64,000 nucleotides of DNA from Bacillus sp. RO1. Its GTDB lineage: Bacteria; Bacillota; Bacilli; Bacillales; Bacillaceae_I. A program made the translations under genes and the position numbers. How positions within the stretch are numbered: position 1 is the stretch's first letter; each line of letters starts with the position of its first letter. A model generated the notes under the pieces. That model had not been told where the DNA came from and did not search any database. It saw only the letters and a list, made by a program, of their open reading frames with translations. Where the stretch lies: NCBI RefSeq assembly GCF_012524115.1, contig NZ_JAAZWB010000090.1:1-64000 (forward strand), in the 5' to 3' direction. Positions 25,676-34,785 of this stretch are shown piece by piece.

Positions 25676-27088
25676 ATGATAAGTGAAGGCTTAAAAAAGC
25701 AATTTATTAATATTGTCGGTCCCGATAACTATCAGGACAGCCCTTCAGAAAAACTTGTATATTCCTATGATGCCACACCAAACTATCAAGCTATGCCTGA
25801 TGCTATCATCGTTCCCCGCAACACTGAAGATGTCTCTAAAATTGTGAAGCTGTGCAACGAGCACCGCATTCCGCTTGTTCCAAGAGGTTCTGGCACCAAC
25901 CTCTGTGCAGGAACCTGTCCAACAGAAGGTGGTATCGTCCTCCTTTTCACCCACATGAACAAGCTGCTTGAGTTGGATGAAGAGAACTTGACTGTCACCG
26001 TTCAACCTGGTCTTGTAACCCTTGATTTGATTCAAGCTGTTGAAGCGAAAGGGTTATTTTATCCGCCAGATCCAAGCTCCATGAAAATTTCCACGATTGG
26101 TGGAAACATTAACGAGAATTCAGGTGGATTACGCGGATTAAAATACGGGGTGACGCGTGACTATGTTCTTGCACTGGAGGCTGTCATGCCTAATGGGGAT
26201 GTCATCAGGACAGGTGGCAAACTTGCGAAGGATGTTGCAGGTTATGACCTTACCAGACTATTTGTCGGTTCAGAGGGAACGCTTTGCATTATTACAGAAG
26301 CCACATTGAAACTTGTGCCCATGCCTGAAACGAAACAAACGATGCTTGCCCTCTATCAAGATATCGAGGCAGCAGCCAAAACGGTTTCCACTATCATTTC
26401 CAATAAGATCATTCCTGCCACACTAGAATTTTTGGATCAGCCAACCCTTGAGGTTGTCGAGGAATTTGCTAGAATCGGACTACCTACAGACGTGCAGGCT
26501 GTTCTTCTCATCGAACAGGACGGCCCGCTTGAAGTAGTAGCAAGGGATATGCAAAAAATACAGGAGATTTGTCTGGCAGAGAAGGCTGTTTCGGTCCAGG
26601 TTGCTAAAACGGAGATGGAATCAGAAGCATTACGAACCGCGCGTCGCTCCGCTCTTTCAGCACTTGCTAGACTCAAGCCTACGACAATACTCGAGGACGC
26701 AACAGTCCCTCGCTCGGAAATTGCCACGATGGTAAAAGCAATTAATCAGATTGCCATGAAGCATCAGGTCAAGATATGTACATTCGGCCATGCGGGAGAC
26801 GGTAACCTCCACCCTACAGTAGCCACTGACGCTCGGGACCACGCGGAAATGGAACGGGTCGAAGCGGCATTTGAAGACATTTTTTCAAAAGCAATTGAAC
26901 TTGGGGGAACCATTACCGGCGAGCACGGAGTTGGAATGATGAAAGCACCCTATCTGGAATGGAAGCTCGGCGAGGAAGGTGTAGCTGCCATGAAGGCTAT
27001 CAAACTGGCATTCGACCCGAATAACATCATGAATCCAGGCAAGGTTTTTGCCAAGGAGTCCAGAAAACGGGTGGTGGTGTCCAGATGA
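25676..27088 (+). CDS. glcD: glycolate oxidase FAD subunit
   Basis: 470 residues, PCMH-type FAD domain at the N-terminus (IIVPRNTEDVSKIV, LVPRGSGTNLCAGTCP, STIGGNINENSGGLRG, GYDLTRLFVGSEGTL) and a C-terminal substrate domain with FGHAGDGNLHPT and GEHGVG. It oxidises a D-2-hydroxy acid, classically glycolate to glyoxylate, and passes electrons to GlcF. The start used has GGGAGGT seven bases upstream. The open frame includes nine more codons. The 3' end overlaps glcF by 4 bp. D-lactate dehydrogenases belong to the same family, so lactate is an alternative substrate. No glcE is present. Confidence 0.9.
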   Translation: MISEGLKKQFINIVGPDNYQDSPSEKLVYSYDATPNYQAMPDAIIVPRNTEDVSKIVKLCNEHRIPLVPRGSGTNLCAGTCPTEGGIVLLFTHMNKLLELDEENLTVTVQPGLVTLDLIQAVEAKGLFYPPDPSSMKISTIGGNINENSGGLRGLKYGVTRDYVLALEAVMPNGDVIRTGGKLAKDVAGYDLTRLFVGSEGTLCIITEATLKLVPMPETKQTMLALYQDIEAAAKTVSTIISNKIIPATLEFLDQPTLEVVEEFARIGLPTDVQAVLLIEQDGPLEVVARDMQKIQEICLAEKAVSVQVAKTEMESEALRTARRSALSALARLKPTTILEDATVPRSEIATMVKAINQIAMKHQVKICTFGHAGDGNLHPTVATDARDHAEMERVEAAFEDIFSKAIELGGTITGEHGVGMMKAPYLEWKLGEEGVAAMKAIKLAFDPNNIMNPGKVFAKESRKRVVVSR

Positions 27089-28428
27089 CCTCAGTAAAAG
27101 AAAAACAAGTCATTCAAGCCGAATTTAAAAGTCGCATGGACGAGGATGAATTGCTAAATTGTATGCGTTGCGGATTCTGCCTTCCTTCCTGCCCGACCTA
27201 TGTGGAGTCAGGTTTCAAAGAATCCCACTCCCCACGGGGACGAATTGCTTTAATGAAAGCGGTCGTGGATGGTGTGATAGAACCTGATGAAGATGTGGAA
27301 CGCACGCTTGATCTTTGTTTAGGGTGCAGGGCTTGTGAGCCTGTGTGTCCTTCAGGGGTAAAATATGGCCACCTTCTCGAGGAGGCACGCGACATCATTA
27401 ACCAGAAAAAAAAACACTCGCTTCCGGTTCGTGTCCTCCGAAAAACTGTTTTTGAAGGGCTGTTTCCACACCAGAACCGCATGAGGATGATGACAAACTT
27501 TCTCGGAATCTATCAGAGGTCAGGACTTCAACGCGCGGTACGTCATACAGGATTGCTAAGTTTGTTATCTGAAAGCATGGCAAGCATGGAGCGTGTTCTC
27601 CCAAAAGTTCCCACCATGAAGGAAATGAAAAATCGCCCATCTCATCTGCCATCAATTGACACACAGAAAAAACGGGTGGCTTTCTTTTCCGGTTGCCTGA
27701 TGGATACAATGTTTCTTAAAACAAATGATGCCACAATGAAACTGCTCCAGCACGCAGGCTGTGAGATCGTCATACCAACCTCGCAAAATTGTTGTGGAGC
27801 GCTACACGGCCATAGCGGGGAGAAGAATAGAGGCAAGGAGCTCGCAAAGCAGAATATTGCTGCATTTGAAGATCTTGATGTTGACTATATCATCACCAAT
27901 GCAGGTGGTTGCGGGGCCTTCCTTGTCGACTACGACCATCTGCTAAAAGACGATCCCGAGTGGAGCGAGCGGGCGCTTTCCTTTAAAAAGAAAATTAAAG
28001 ACATGTCCGCGATTTTAGTAGAATTGAAGTTTCATGAGAAAAATTTGTCGGTACGACCGCAACGAGTCACCTATCAGGATTCCTGCCATCTTCGAAATGT
28101 GCAGAGCACCTTTCTTCAGCCAAGGATGCTATTGCAGGCAGTTGGTGGTGCAGACTTTTATGAAATGAAAGATGCTGACCGTTGCTGCGGCTCGGCGGGA
28201 ATCTACAACATTGTAGAGTCTGAAATGTCCATGCAGATATTGGACCATAAAATGGAGAAAGTTGCCGAAAGTGAGGCGACGACCATTGTGACTGCAAATC
28301 CTGGTTGTCTGCTGCAGATGAAGCTTGGAATTGAAAGAGAAGGATTGACGGGGGTGCTACGAGCAATTCATATAGCGGACTTTTTACTTGAGGGGTTGGA
28401 GGGTAATTCAAGAAAGCAAGTAAATTAA
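27085..28428 (+). CDS. glcF: glycolate oxidase iron-sulfur subunit
   Basis: 447 residues. Two [4Fe-4S] motifs at the N-terminus (CMRCGFCLPSCPTY and CLGCRACEPVCPSGV) are followed by two CCG domains (FSGCLMD with QNCCGALHGHSG, and DSCHLRN with RCCGSAGIYN). It accepts electrons from GlcD and delivers them to the respiratory chain at the membrane. It overlaps glcD by 4 bp. All cluster cysteines are present, so the subunit looks functional. The closest alternative is LutA/GlpC-type electron-transfer proteins, but gene pairing settles it. Confidence 0.9.
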   Translation: MTSVKEKQVIQAEFKSRMDEDELLNCMRCGFCLPSCPTYVESGFKESHSPRGRIALMKAVVDGVIEPDEDVERTLDLCLGCRACEPVCPSGVKYGHLLEEARDIINQKKKHSLPVRVLRKTVFEGLFPHQNRMRMMTNFLGIYQRSGLQRAVRHTGLLSLLSESMASMERVLPKVPTMKEMKNRPSHLPSIDTQKKRVAFFSGCLMDTMFLKTNDATMKLLQHAGCEIVIPTSQNCCGALHGHSGEKNRGKELAKQNIAAFEDLDVDYIITNAGGCGAFLVDYDHLLKDDPEWSERALSFKKKIKDMSAILVELKFHEKNLSVRPQRVTYQDSCHLRNVQSTFLQPRMLLQAVGGADFYEMKDADRCCGSAGIYNIVESEMSMQILDHKMEKVAESEATTIVTANPGCLLQMKLGIEREGLTGVLRAIHIADFLLEGLEGNSRKQVN

Positions 28429-28470
28429 ACTGGAATGAGGAAAAGTAGCTAGAGTTCCTTTTTACCCTAA

Positions 28471-28511
28471 ACAAACCCACAATTCAGCTGGTGGCTGAAA
28501 TGTGGGTTTGT
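28471..28511 (+). terminator. terminator after glcF
   Basis: 11-bp stem ACAAACCCACA / TGTGGGTTTGT with additional inner pairing ATTCAGC / GCTGAAAT, then TGTTTC. Confidence 0.7.
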
Positions 28512-28590
28512 TGTTTCTAGTTTAAGATTGAAAGATTACGAATGTCAAAATAGCTATTTTTCTATGATTTATAGAATAGATAGGTAACTT

Positions 28591-28625
28591 GCCTCTCATG
28601 GCCATTTTCCCCGGACCTGAGAGGC
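28591..28625. terminator. hairpin downstream of the cyanophycinase gene
   Basis: 8-bp perfect stem GCCTCTCA / TGAGAGGC. The T run (TATCTTTTTT) follows on the plus strand, toward the convergent gene, so it would act best against plus-strand readthrough past the glcF terminator. It begins eight bases past the cyanophycinase stop. Confidence 0.45.
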
Positions 28626-28633
28626 TATCTTTT

Positions 28634-29797
28634 TTACCAGGTTACATCTACTATAACGTTCTCAGCAGTATATTTTTGATTAGAATAATAACCTTTTGTA
28701 GTAGAATTTTTACTAAAGGTTATAGAGAATCTTGGGCTTCTTTCCCTCGTTGAGCCAATATTGTAAGAAGAAGTCTGATCCACCAGTCTTGTAACAGACT
28801 TTGTAGTCTCATATGCAGCGAAAATATCTCTTGAATCATAATAGCCACTATAATAAGGGGAGGTAATTAAACTTTTAGTGGAAACAACTTGTTTTGTACT
28901 TGTATTAAAACTATCTCCGGAAGTTAAATAATGTAGTTTAAATCCTTCTGCTCTGAAGTGTGAACTGCTGATATATGATGCTTGAGACGCATCGATAATA
29001 AATACTCCTCTTTCACCATATACCGTTGCAGTATTACCATTTATATAGAGGGCTGTATTCTCATCTACCCCGTATCCGTATGTTTTATTTAAGTCTCTCA
29101 CAGCCGTCAGTATTCTTCCCAGTCTTCCTCTTGCATCAAAGTGTGTGTCTGCCACAGCGTTTGGTAGAATACCAAATCCAGTCTCTGAGTATGGGAGCGC
29201 ATCATTCAATTTTAAATAGTCGTAACTTACTCCTCCCCCATACATGGGATTTGATTGAACATGAGCCCCAGCACTAGTTCCAGCAATGACTCCGCCGCTC
29301 GTATATTTGTTTCTGATGGCTTCCATTAGTGGGGTGTCAGAGCCGTTGCTTTTTAATAAAGCGGTTGCGTGTCTATTTTGGTCTCCACCATTAAAAAATA
29401 CAACTTGTGCACTATTGATGATATCTATATTTGACTGTTTGTATGCTTCAGTGGAATAGTTATCAATAGAAATTGGCACCCATACAGGCTGGAATCCATA
29501 ACTTGAGAAAAGGTTTTGGTAAGATAGAGACCCTGTAATGTCTACATGAAAAGCATCATATGCTGCTTGATGATCGTATGCACCTGTAGTCAATACAGCA
29601 ATTTTAGGATTCTGACCTCCAGCAGCTGTCTTCAAAGCATTAAATACCTCCGCATTACTATCAGACAGGGCTCCCCCTATGAGAAATACCTTTCCACTCC
29701 CTGAGTATGCTTGAACATTTTCTGAATGCGGATAGACAGTAAAAATAGAAATTAGAAAAGAAATTACAACAAAGCTGGCAAATAAACGTTTCATCAT
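28634..29797 (-). CDS. secreted cyanophycinase-like peptidase, family S51
   Basis: About 387 residues. Signal peptide (MKRLFASFVVISFLISIF, cleaved near VQA), then an S51 peptidase domain: VFLIGGALSDSN, IAVLTTGAYDH, VVFFNGGDQNRH, the nucleophile elbow GVIAGTSAGAHVQS with the catalytic serine, and DTHFDARGRLGRIL. A beta-rich C-terminal extension of about 110 residues follows. It should cut cyanophycin or other aspartyl/arginyl peptides outside the cell. AAGGGGTG lies seven bases before the chosen ATG, and two more codons are open upstream. It is a single gene. No cyanophycin synthetase lies in the window. Confidence 0.85.
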   Translation of the reverse strand: MMKRLFASFVVISFLISIFTVYPHSENVQAYSGSGKVFLIGGALSDSNAEVFNALKTAAGGQNPKIAVLTTGAYDHQAAYDAFHVDITGSLSYQNLFSSYGFQPVWVPISIDNYSTEAYKQSNIDIINSAQVVFFNGGDQNRHATALLKSNGSDTPLMEAIRNKYTSGGVIAGTSAGAHVQSNPMYGGGVSYDYLKLNDALPYSETGFGILPNAVADTHFDARGRLGRILTAVRDLNKTYGYGVDENTALYINGNTATVYGERGVFIIDASQASYISSSHFRAEGFKLHYLTSGDSFNTSTKQVVSTKSLITSPYYSGYYDSRDIFAAYETTKSVTRLVDQTSSYNIGSTRERSPRFSITFSKNSTTKGYYSNQKYTAENVIVDVTW

Positions 29798-30014
29798 GAA
29801 CATTCACCCCTTAACAATATTGTGCTTCAAAACTTATATGCAAGATGTGTGCCAACTTGATTTATGATTAGGGTCTTTATATTGAATCGTTGTCAAACGT
29901 AGATATTAGAAGGGTCATAAAGAATATTGGTCAAAGTTTTAAAATGGAGGTAGCAAGCAAGAAGGTTATTAATGGTTGTAAATGGCGGGTATAGGGTGTA
30001 AATAGGTGAAAAAA

Positions 30015-30059
30015 AGACTGTATACTACCTCAATAACTTTAGTGAGTTGTCTACAGTCT
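30015..30059 (-). terminator. terminator of the amino-sugar recovery operon
   Basis: Minus-strand stem AGACTGTA / TACAGTCT with extended inner pairing (ACTCA / TGAG), then seven T. It lies 35 bases past the anmK stop. Confidence 0.8.
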
Positions 30060-30093
30060 GTAAAAGCCTAAACCTACATATTCTTTTTCTAAT

Positions 30094-31275
30094 TCAGATC
30101 GTCAACTTCCCAAGCACCACCTGCTTGGCAGCACCAGTTGCGGTTGGTACATTATTTGGCACACCGAACAACGTTTCATTTGCTAATAAAGCAAAAGCTA
30201 CAGCCTCTTTGGAGTCGCTTGAAAAGCCCAAATCTTCTTGGGTCTTCACAGCAAAATTACCTTTCTCCTTTAAGTTATGGAGAAGGGTAGCATTATAAGC
30301 ACCTCCACCACTCACCACAAGTGTATCTACACCACCTGGCAGGAATCGATTTAGTTGATCTACAATTGTCATAGCTGTAAACATCGTAACAGTTGCCAAA
30401 ATGTCTTCTGAAGTAAGTCCCATACCAAGCATTTGATCGACTAGATTCCGTGTATATTCCACCCCAAACAATTCTCTTCCGGTACTTTTCGGTACAGGTA
30501 TTGATAAGTAAGGGTGAGCCATCAGCTCCTTCAAAATCTCATGATGAACCGTCCCCATCCCTGCCATCTCACCATTTTTATCAAATCGAGATTTCCCCTG
30601 AGTTAGGATGTTCATCACCTCATCCATAATCATATTACCCGGCCCCGTATCAAATGCAATCACATCAGAGGCAGAGCCACCTTTAGGCAAATAGGTTACA
30701 TTTCCAATTCCTCCGATGTTTTGCAAGGCGATATTCTCGGCATCAGACCGAAAAAGCAAATGATCAACATATGGAACCAATGGTGCACCTTCCCCACCGA
30801 CCGCCATATCGCGTACCCTGAAATCAGAAACGACAGGACATTGGAACATCTCTGCCAGAACAGACGCTTCACCTATCTGCAGGGTCGATTTGACTAATCC
30901 CACATCATGCCGATCCACAGGTATATGGTAAATCGTTTGACCATGAGATCCAATAAAGTCAATATCCTCTATGCTAAAGCCTGCCTTTTCCACAACTGTA
31001 CGGGCAGATGTGGAAAAAAGCTGCCCCAGTTCAAAATTAAGACTGCATAGCTTATCCACAGAGCTCTCAGCAGGGCTAAACTGCTTAAATATCTTCTTTT
31101 TCAAATCTTGAGGGATATCCACTGTATCAAAGGCAAGTTGTTTATAACTAAGCTCTTCACCGCTACCTTTTACCGATACAATAGCAACATCGACACCATC
31201 TACAGACGTTCCAGACATAATGCCCATTCCAATCCGTTCTGGTTTACTTGTAACGTTTAGTAATTTGTGAAGCAT
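30094..31275 (-). CDS. anmK: 1,6-anhydro-N-acetylmuramic acid kinase
   Basis: 393 residues of the AnmK fold. The N-terminal phosphate loop is in MGIMSGTSVDGVDVA. IGSHGQTIYH, the nucleotide-binding NIGGIGNVTYLP, FDTGPGNMIMD and LVVSGGGAYNATL follow. It opens the anhydro ring and phosphorylates, giving MurNAc-6-phosphate, the MurQ substrate. It is the last gene of the operon, two bases after nagZ, with a weak AGGT ribosome site inside nagZ. Its presence means the cell handles anhydro-muropeptides, products of lytic transglycosylases. Confidence 0.93.
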   Translation of the reverse strand: MLHKLLNVTSKPERIGMGIMSGTSVDGVDVAIVSVKGSGEELSYKQLAFDTVDIPQDLKKKIFKQFSPAESSVDKLCSLNFELGQLFSTSARTVVEKAGFSIEDIDFIGSHGQTIYHIPVDRHDVGLVKSTLQIGEASVLAEMFQCPVVSDFRVRDMAVGGEGAPLVPYVDHLLFRSDAENIALQNIGGIGNVTYLPKGGSASDVIAFDTGPGNMIMDEVMNILTQGKSRFDKNGEMAGMGTVHHEILKELMAHPYLSIPVPKSTGRELFGVEYTRNLVDQMLGMGLTSEDILATVTMFTAMTIVDQLNRFLPGGVDTLVVSGGGAYNATLLHNLKEKGNFAVKTQEDLGFSSDSKEAVAFALLANETLFGVPNNVPTATGAAKQVVLGKLTI

Positions 31276-31277
31276 GG

Positions 31278-32882
31278 TTAATTTACCTGTGCTGCTTCAA
31301 GGGTGATAGGCAGCTTCCCTTTTGCTTCTTTCTCTCCCAGTAGGAATTTGCCTACAGACTGAAGAGCAAGCTTTCTGCTTTCATACGTAAGAATATAAGT
31401 GGATACCTCTGGGAATTTTTGCACATCATACGGACTCCTTAAAGCGATGACTCCTACCTTTTCCCCAAATTCCTTTACAAGACTTTGGACAAGCTTTGCC
31501 TGAGAATCATGCTGGATGGCCTGGTAGGTTGCCACAAATATTTTATCCACATTGGAAGCTGCAAAGACTAACTTTTCCACCTCTTTTTCCTCAGGTGTGA
31601 CAGAAATGATGACTTCTGTTAAATTTGGTAACTTTTCCTCTAAGCAGCTACCAATCGTGACCTGTGAATATAAGGTTTCATCTGCTCCTGAAGTGACATA
31701 GGGATCTACAGATATAAGGAGAATCTTTTCTTCAGATTGAAGTGGAAGTAGTCCATCACTTTCTCTCACCAGTGTGATACTTGCTTCACTAGCCTTTTGC
31801 GCCACTTCTATATGTTTACTAGATCCAATTTCACTGCTAATCTCCGTCCATTCAGGAATGTCTTCCTGAAGCTTGCGTATTTCCTTAAGATTAAGAACCC
31901 TCTCCACCGCGGCGTCAATATGCTGCAAGGAAATCCGGCCAGATTCCACTGCTTTTATAACCGCTTCAATAGCTCTTGTTTGCCGCTCAAATGTATGACT
32001 GATCAGGACTTGATCGATACCTGCTTCGACTGCCAGGATAGCAGCTTCTTCTATACCGTAATAATCTATAATGGCATTCATTTCCATACAATCTGTCATT
32101 ACCACACCTTCATAACCCATTTCTCCACGTAATAATCCCGTTACAACCTTACGCGATAGAGTGGAAGGAACTTTCTCTCTATCTATAGAAGGGAATGCCA
32201 CGTGCGCGACCATGACAGCATCAACCCTATGCTTAAAGGCTTCATAAAACGGTACCAATTCTAATTCTTTCAATCTCTTTATGTCATGATTGACCACTGG
32301 AAGGTCCAAATGGGAATCCACATTCGTATCCCCGTGTCCAGGGAAGTGTTTTACAACAGCTGATACATTGGCATCCTGCAATCCTTTTACCGCTTGAACG
32401 CCCATCTTTGCAACAAATTCTGCACTCTCACCATAAGAACGGACCCCGATGACAGGATTCAATGGGCTGTTGTTCACATCGATGCATGGCGCATAATTCA
32501 TGTTTATCCCCAGCAAGCGGAGTTCCGTCCCTACTACTTTTCCTAGCTGGTACACGACTTCTTCATCACTTCCTGCGCCTAATGCCATGTTCCCGGGGCT
32601 TAACGTAACACCCTCTGTTATACGCGCAACCATTCCTCCCTCCTGATCAATGGAAATGAACAGAGGAGTGCGTCCACAATCCTTTGCAACTTTCTGCAAT
32701 CCTTTTGAAAGAGCATGAACCTGTTCAGGCTCAGCCACATTTCGAGCAAAATAAATAACTCCGCTAATATGATAGTCTTTTATTAATTTCACTATCTCTT
32801 CAGAAGGTGAAGTTCCGTGAAAGCCCGCAACAAACAATTGACCTACTTTTTCCCGCAATGTCATCTCGTGAATTGTTTTCAT
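31278..32882 (-). CDS. nagZ: beta-N-acetylglucosaminidase, GH3 family, cytoplasmic
   Basis: 534 residues, GH3 TIM barrel (1-340) with the NagZ signature KHFPGHGDTNVDSHLDLP (His/Asp acid-base pair) and nucleophile VMTDCMEM. DQEGG and a C-terminal alpha/beta sandwich domain (about 350-530) complete it. It cleaves the beta-1,4 link of GlcNAc from GlcNAc-MurNAc or GlcNAc-anhMurNAc. The first residues MKTIHEMTLREKVGQLF show no signal peptide or lipobox, unlike the exported B. subtilis enzyme, so it should act inside on imported sugars. It starts 16 bases after namZ. Confidence 0.92.
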   Translation of the reverse strand: MKTIHEMTLREKVGQLFVAGFHGTSPSEEIVKLIKDYHISGVIYFARNVAEPEQVHALSKGLQKVAKDCGRTPLFISIDQEGGMVARITEGVTLSPGNMALGAGSDEEVVYQLGKVVGTELRLLGINMNYAPCIDVNNSPLNPVIGVRSYGESAEFVAKMGVQAVKGLQDANVSAVVKHFPGHGDTNVDSHLDLPVVNHDIKRLKELELVPFYEAFKHRVDAVMVAHVAFPSIDREKVPSTLSRKVVTGLLRGEMGYEGVVMTDCMEMNAIIDYYGIEEAAILAVEAGIDQVLISHTFERQTRAIEAVIKAVESGRISLQHIDAAVERVLNLKEIRKLQEDIPEWTEISSEIGSSKHIEVAQKASEASITLVRESDGLLPLQSEEKILLISVDPYVTSGADETLYSQVTIGSCLEEKLPNLTEVIISVTPEEKEVEKLVFAASNVDKIFVATYQAIQHDSQAKLVQSLVKEFGEKVGVIALRSPYDVQKFPEVSTYILTYESRKLALQSVGKFLLGEKEAKGKLPITLEAAQVN

Positions 32883-32898
32883 TCCAAGTCCTCCTTTA

Positions 32899-34059
32899 TC
32901 ATTTATAAAGTAATATGGAATCTATTCGTTTCTTCCAGTCTTCTAATCCTTCTTCCCAGCTTTCTGCTACTGCTGCATACGGCAAACGGGCGTCGATTCC
33001 CGTTCGGACTTTTTCCGTTCCCCACAATAGGTCCGCAAAAGGATGCATGCCTTCTTTAAAAGGTTCTAACCACTCTGCCTCTTCATGAACGGAAAAGATA
33101 GAATGCAAGAATTCAAATGCTATTTGGGAAACTTGTAAGGAGTCCCGTTCCGTAATCAAGAGTTGAACTCCCTTACATAGCGCGCCAGCGTGTTTACTCA
33201 TGTTTGGTGTAAAATACGTTGGTATAAATTCCACACCATCAATATTTTTATCTAAAAAATGCTTAATCATCTCTTCCGGTTTAAACCAAGGTGCACCAAT
33301 CCACTCAAAAGGTTTGGTCGTTCCTCTTCCTTCTGAAAGGTTCGTCCCTTCGATAAAGCATGTAATGGGATAGGCCAACGTGGTGGAGAAGTGCGGAATA
33401 TTTGGAGATGGCGGGATCCATTGCTGCTCCCATTGATCGCCCCACATGCTTCGATCCCAATTCTTCACCTCATACACATGCAACTCAACATCCGGGTATA
33501 ACTCCTTTTGTATGAGCCTTGCATATTCCCCTATCGTCAAACCAAGACAAAACGGCAAGGAATGAGGACCGACAAAGGATACAAAGTCCGACTCTAGGAT
33601 ATTTCCTGATATGAGCGGCGCAATCGGATTTGGACGGTCCAAGACCACAAATGCCCGCCCAGTCTTATGACAAGCCTCCATGATGTACTTAACGGTAGCC
33701 AAGTATGTATAAAATCTTACGCCAACATCTTGAATATCAAAAAAAATGGCATCTACATCTTCCAACAACTCTGTAGATACCTTTTTGGATGGGCCATATA
33801 AGCTAAAAACAGGCAATGCTGTCTTTTCATCTATAAAATCTTCTATATGCACACCTGCCTGAACATCTCCTCTTACTCCATGTTCACACGCAAATAGTTT
33901 ATGAAGGGATACTCCTTCCATCTCTTTCAACACATCGATAGTAGAGCGGAAATCAGAAGTAATCCCTGTTTGATTTGTTACAAGAGCAATTCTTTTCCCT
34001 CTCCAAGCACCTGAATTTTCTTCTACAAAACTGTCAATTCCATATAATACTTTGGCCAT
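32899..34059 (-). CDS. namZ: exo-beta-N-acetylmuramidase NamZ (DUF1343, GH171)
   Basis: 386 residues of the DUF1343 family, to which B. subtilis NamZ (YbbC) belongs: KRIALVTNQTGI, FACEHGVRGDVQAGVHIEDF, FDIQDVGVRFYTYLAT, VVLDRPNPI, GLTIGEYARLI and ACHRT-like segments. The family removes MurNAc from the non-reducing end of peptidoglycan strands, for example from MurNAc-GlcNAc. The N-terminus MAKVLYGIDSFVEEN has no signal peptide, so this copy should be cytoplasmic. It sits between the transport genes and nagZ, nine bases after the YesL-like gene. Confidence 0.88.
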   Translation of the reverse strand: MAKVLYGIDSFVEENSGAWRGKRIALVTNQTGITSDFRSTIDVLKEMEGVSLHKLFACEHGVRGDVQAGVHIEDFIDEKTALPVFSLYGPSKKVSTELLEDVDAIFFDIQDVGVRFYTYLATVKYIMEACHKTGRAFVVLDRPNPIAPLISGNILESDFVSFVGPHSLPFCLGLTIGEYARLIQKELYPDVELHVYEVKNWDRSMWGDQWEQQWIPPSPNIPHFSTTLAYPITCFIEGTNLSEGRGTTKPFEWIGAPWFKPEEMIKHFLDKNIDGVEFIPTYFTPNMSKHAGALCKGVQLLITERDSLQVSQIAFEFLHSIFSVHEEAEWLEPFKEGMHPFADLLWGTEKVRTGIDARLPYAAVAESWEEGLEDWKKRIDSILLYK

Positions 34060-34068
34060 GTTCCCCTC

Positions 34069-34743
34069 CTAAATATTTGCCGCTTCCCAACTATCAATGT
34101 TTTCTTCTGTAGCAATGACGGAACTTGTCACGATGTTATTAAAAAGTGTCGCAAGAGCTGGGAAAATCAGAAAAAGTCCGACGACGGTTAATAACAATAA
34201 AGCAAAGACCGATAAGATTTGAAAGAACGATAGAATGGTGTACAAAGGATTCTTCACCAAAAGCTTCACACTGGTGAAGATACTATCCTTTAATGAATAC
34301 TCAAATTTCACCAATAAAGGAACCGTATAGATCTGACTTAAGAAAACCATGCCGCAGAAATAAGTCTGAAAGCACGCCAATGCAAAGGCAAAGGTTCCGC
34401 CCACTTGGTTATAATGCCACCATGAAGCTGCAATGATGATGACAAAAAAGGATAAAAACAAGCTATATCCGATACTCGGAAGGAAGTATTTCTTTACTCC
34501 CTGAAAAAAACTCTTGATCACAGATGTGCTTCTATCAAGTAATAGCTGTTGAACTGCCCAGGCCGCCCCTACAAACAGTGGTCCCATAACGATCATGACG
34601 TACACAATAGAAAATGGTAGTTTAATAAGAAAGAAGGATGGACTAAGTACCGTCACCATTATAAGGCTGATCATGACCATAGAAACTATATGCTTGTAAT
34701 ATTCTCTCCCTGTGACTCTTATAATTTGTGTTAATCCATCCAT
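34069..34743 (-). CDS. YesL-like (DUF624) membrane protein
   Basis: 224 residues with about five transmembrane helices (roughly 20-42, 45-70, 88-115, 118-140 and 165-205). The layout matches YesL/DUF624 proteins, which often accompany sugar ABC operons in Firmicutes and whose role is unknown. It lies 42 bases after the ATPase gene and nine before namZ. GGAGAG precedes the ATG. It may assist assembly or regulate the importer. Confidence 0.72.
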   Translation of the reverse strand: MDGLTQIIRVTGREYYKHIVSMVMISLIMVTVLSPSFFLIKLPFSIVYVMIVMGPLFVGAAWAVQQLLLDRSTSVIKSFFQGVKKYFLPSIGYSLFLSFFVIIIAASWWHYNQVGGTFAFALACFQTYFCGMVFLSQIYTVPLLVKFEYSLKDSIFTSVKLLVKNPLYTILSFFQILSVFALLLLTVVGLFLIFPALATLFNNIVTSSVIATEENIDSWEAANI

Positions 34744-34785
34744 TGCACTCTCTCCTTTAAACTCTTTTCTTTGTTGTAAAATCTA

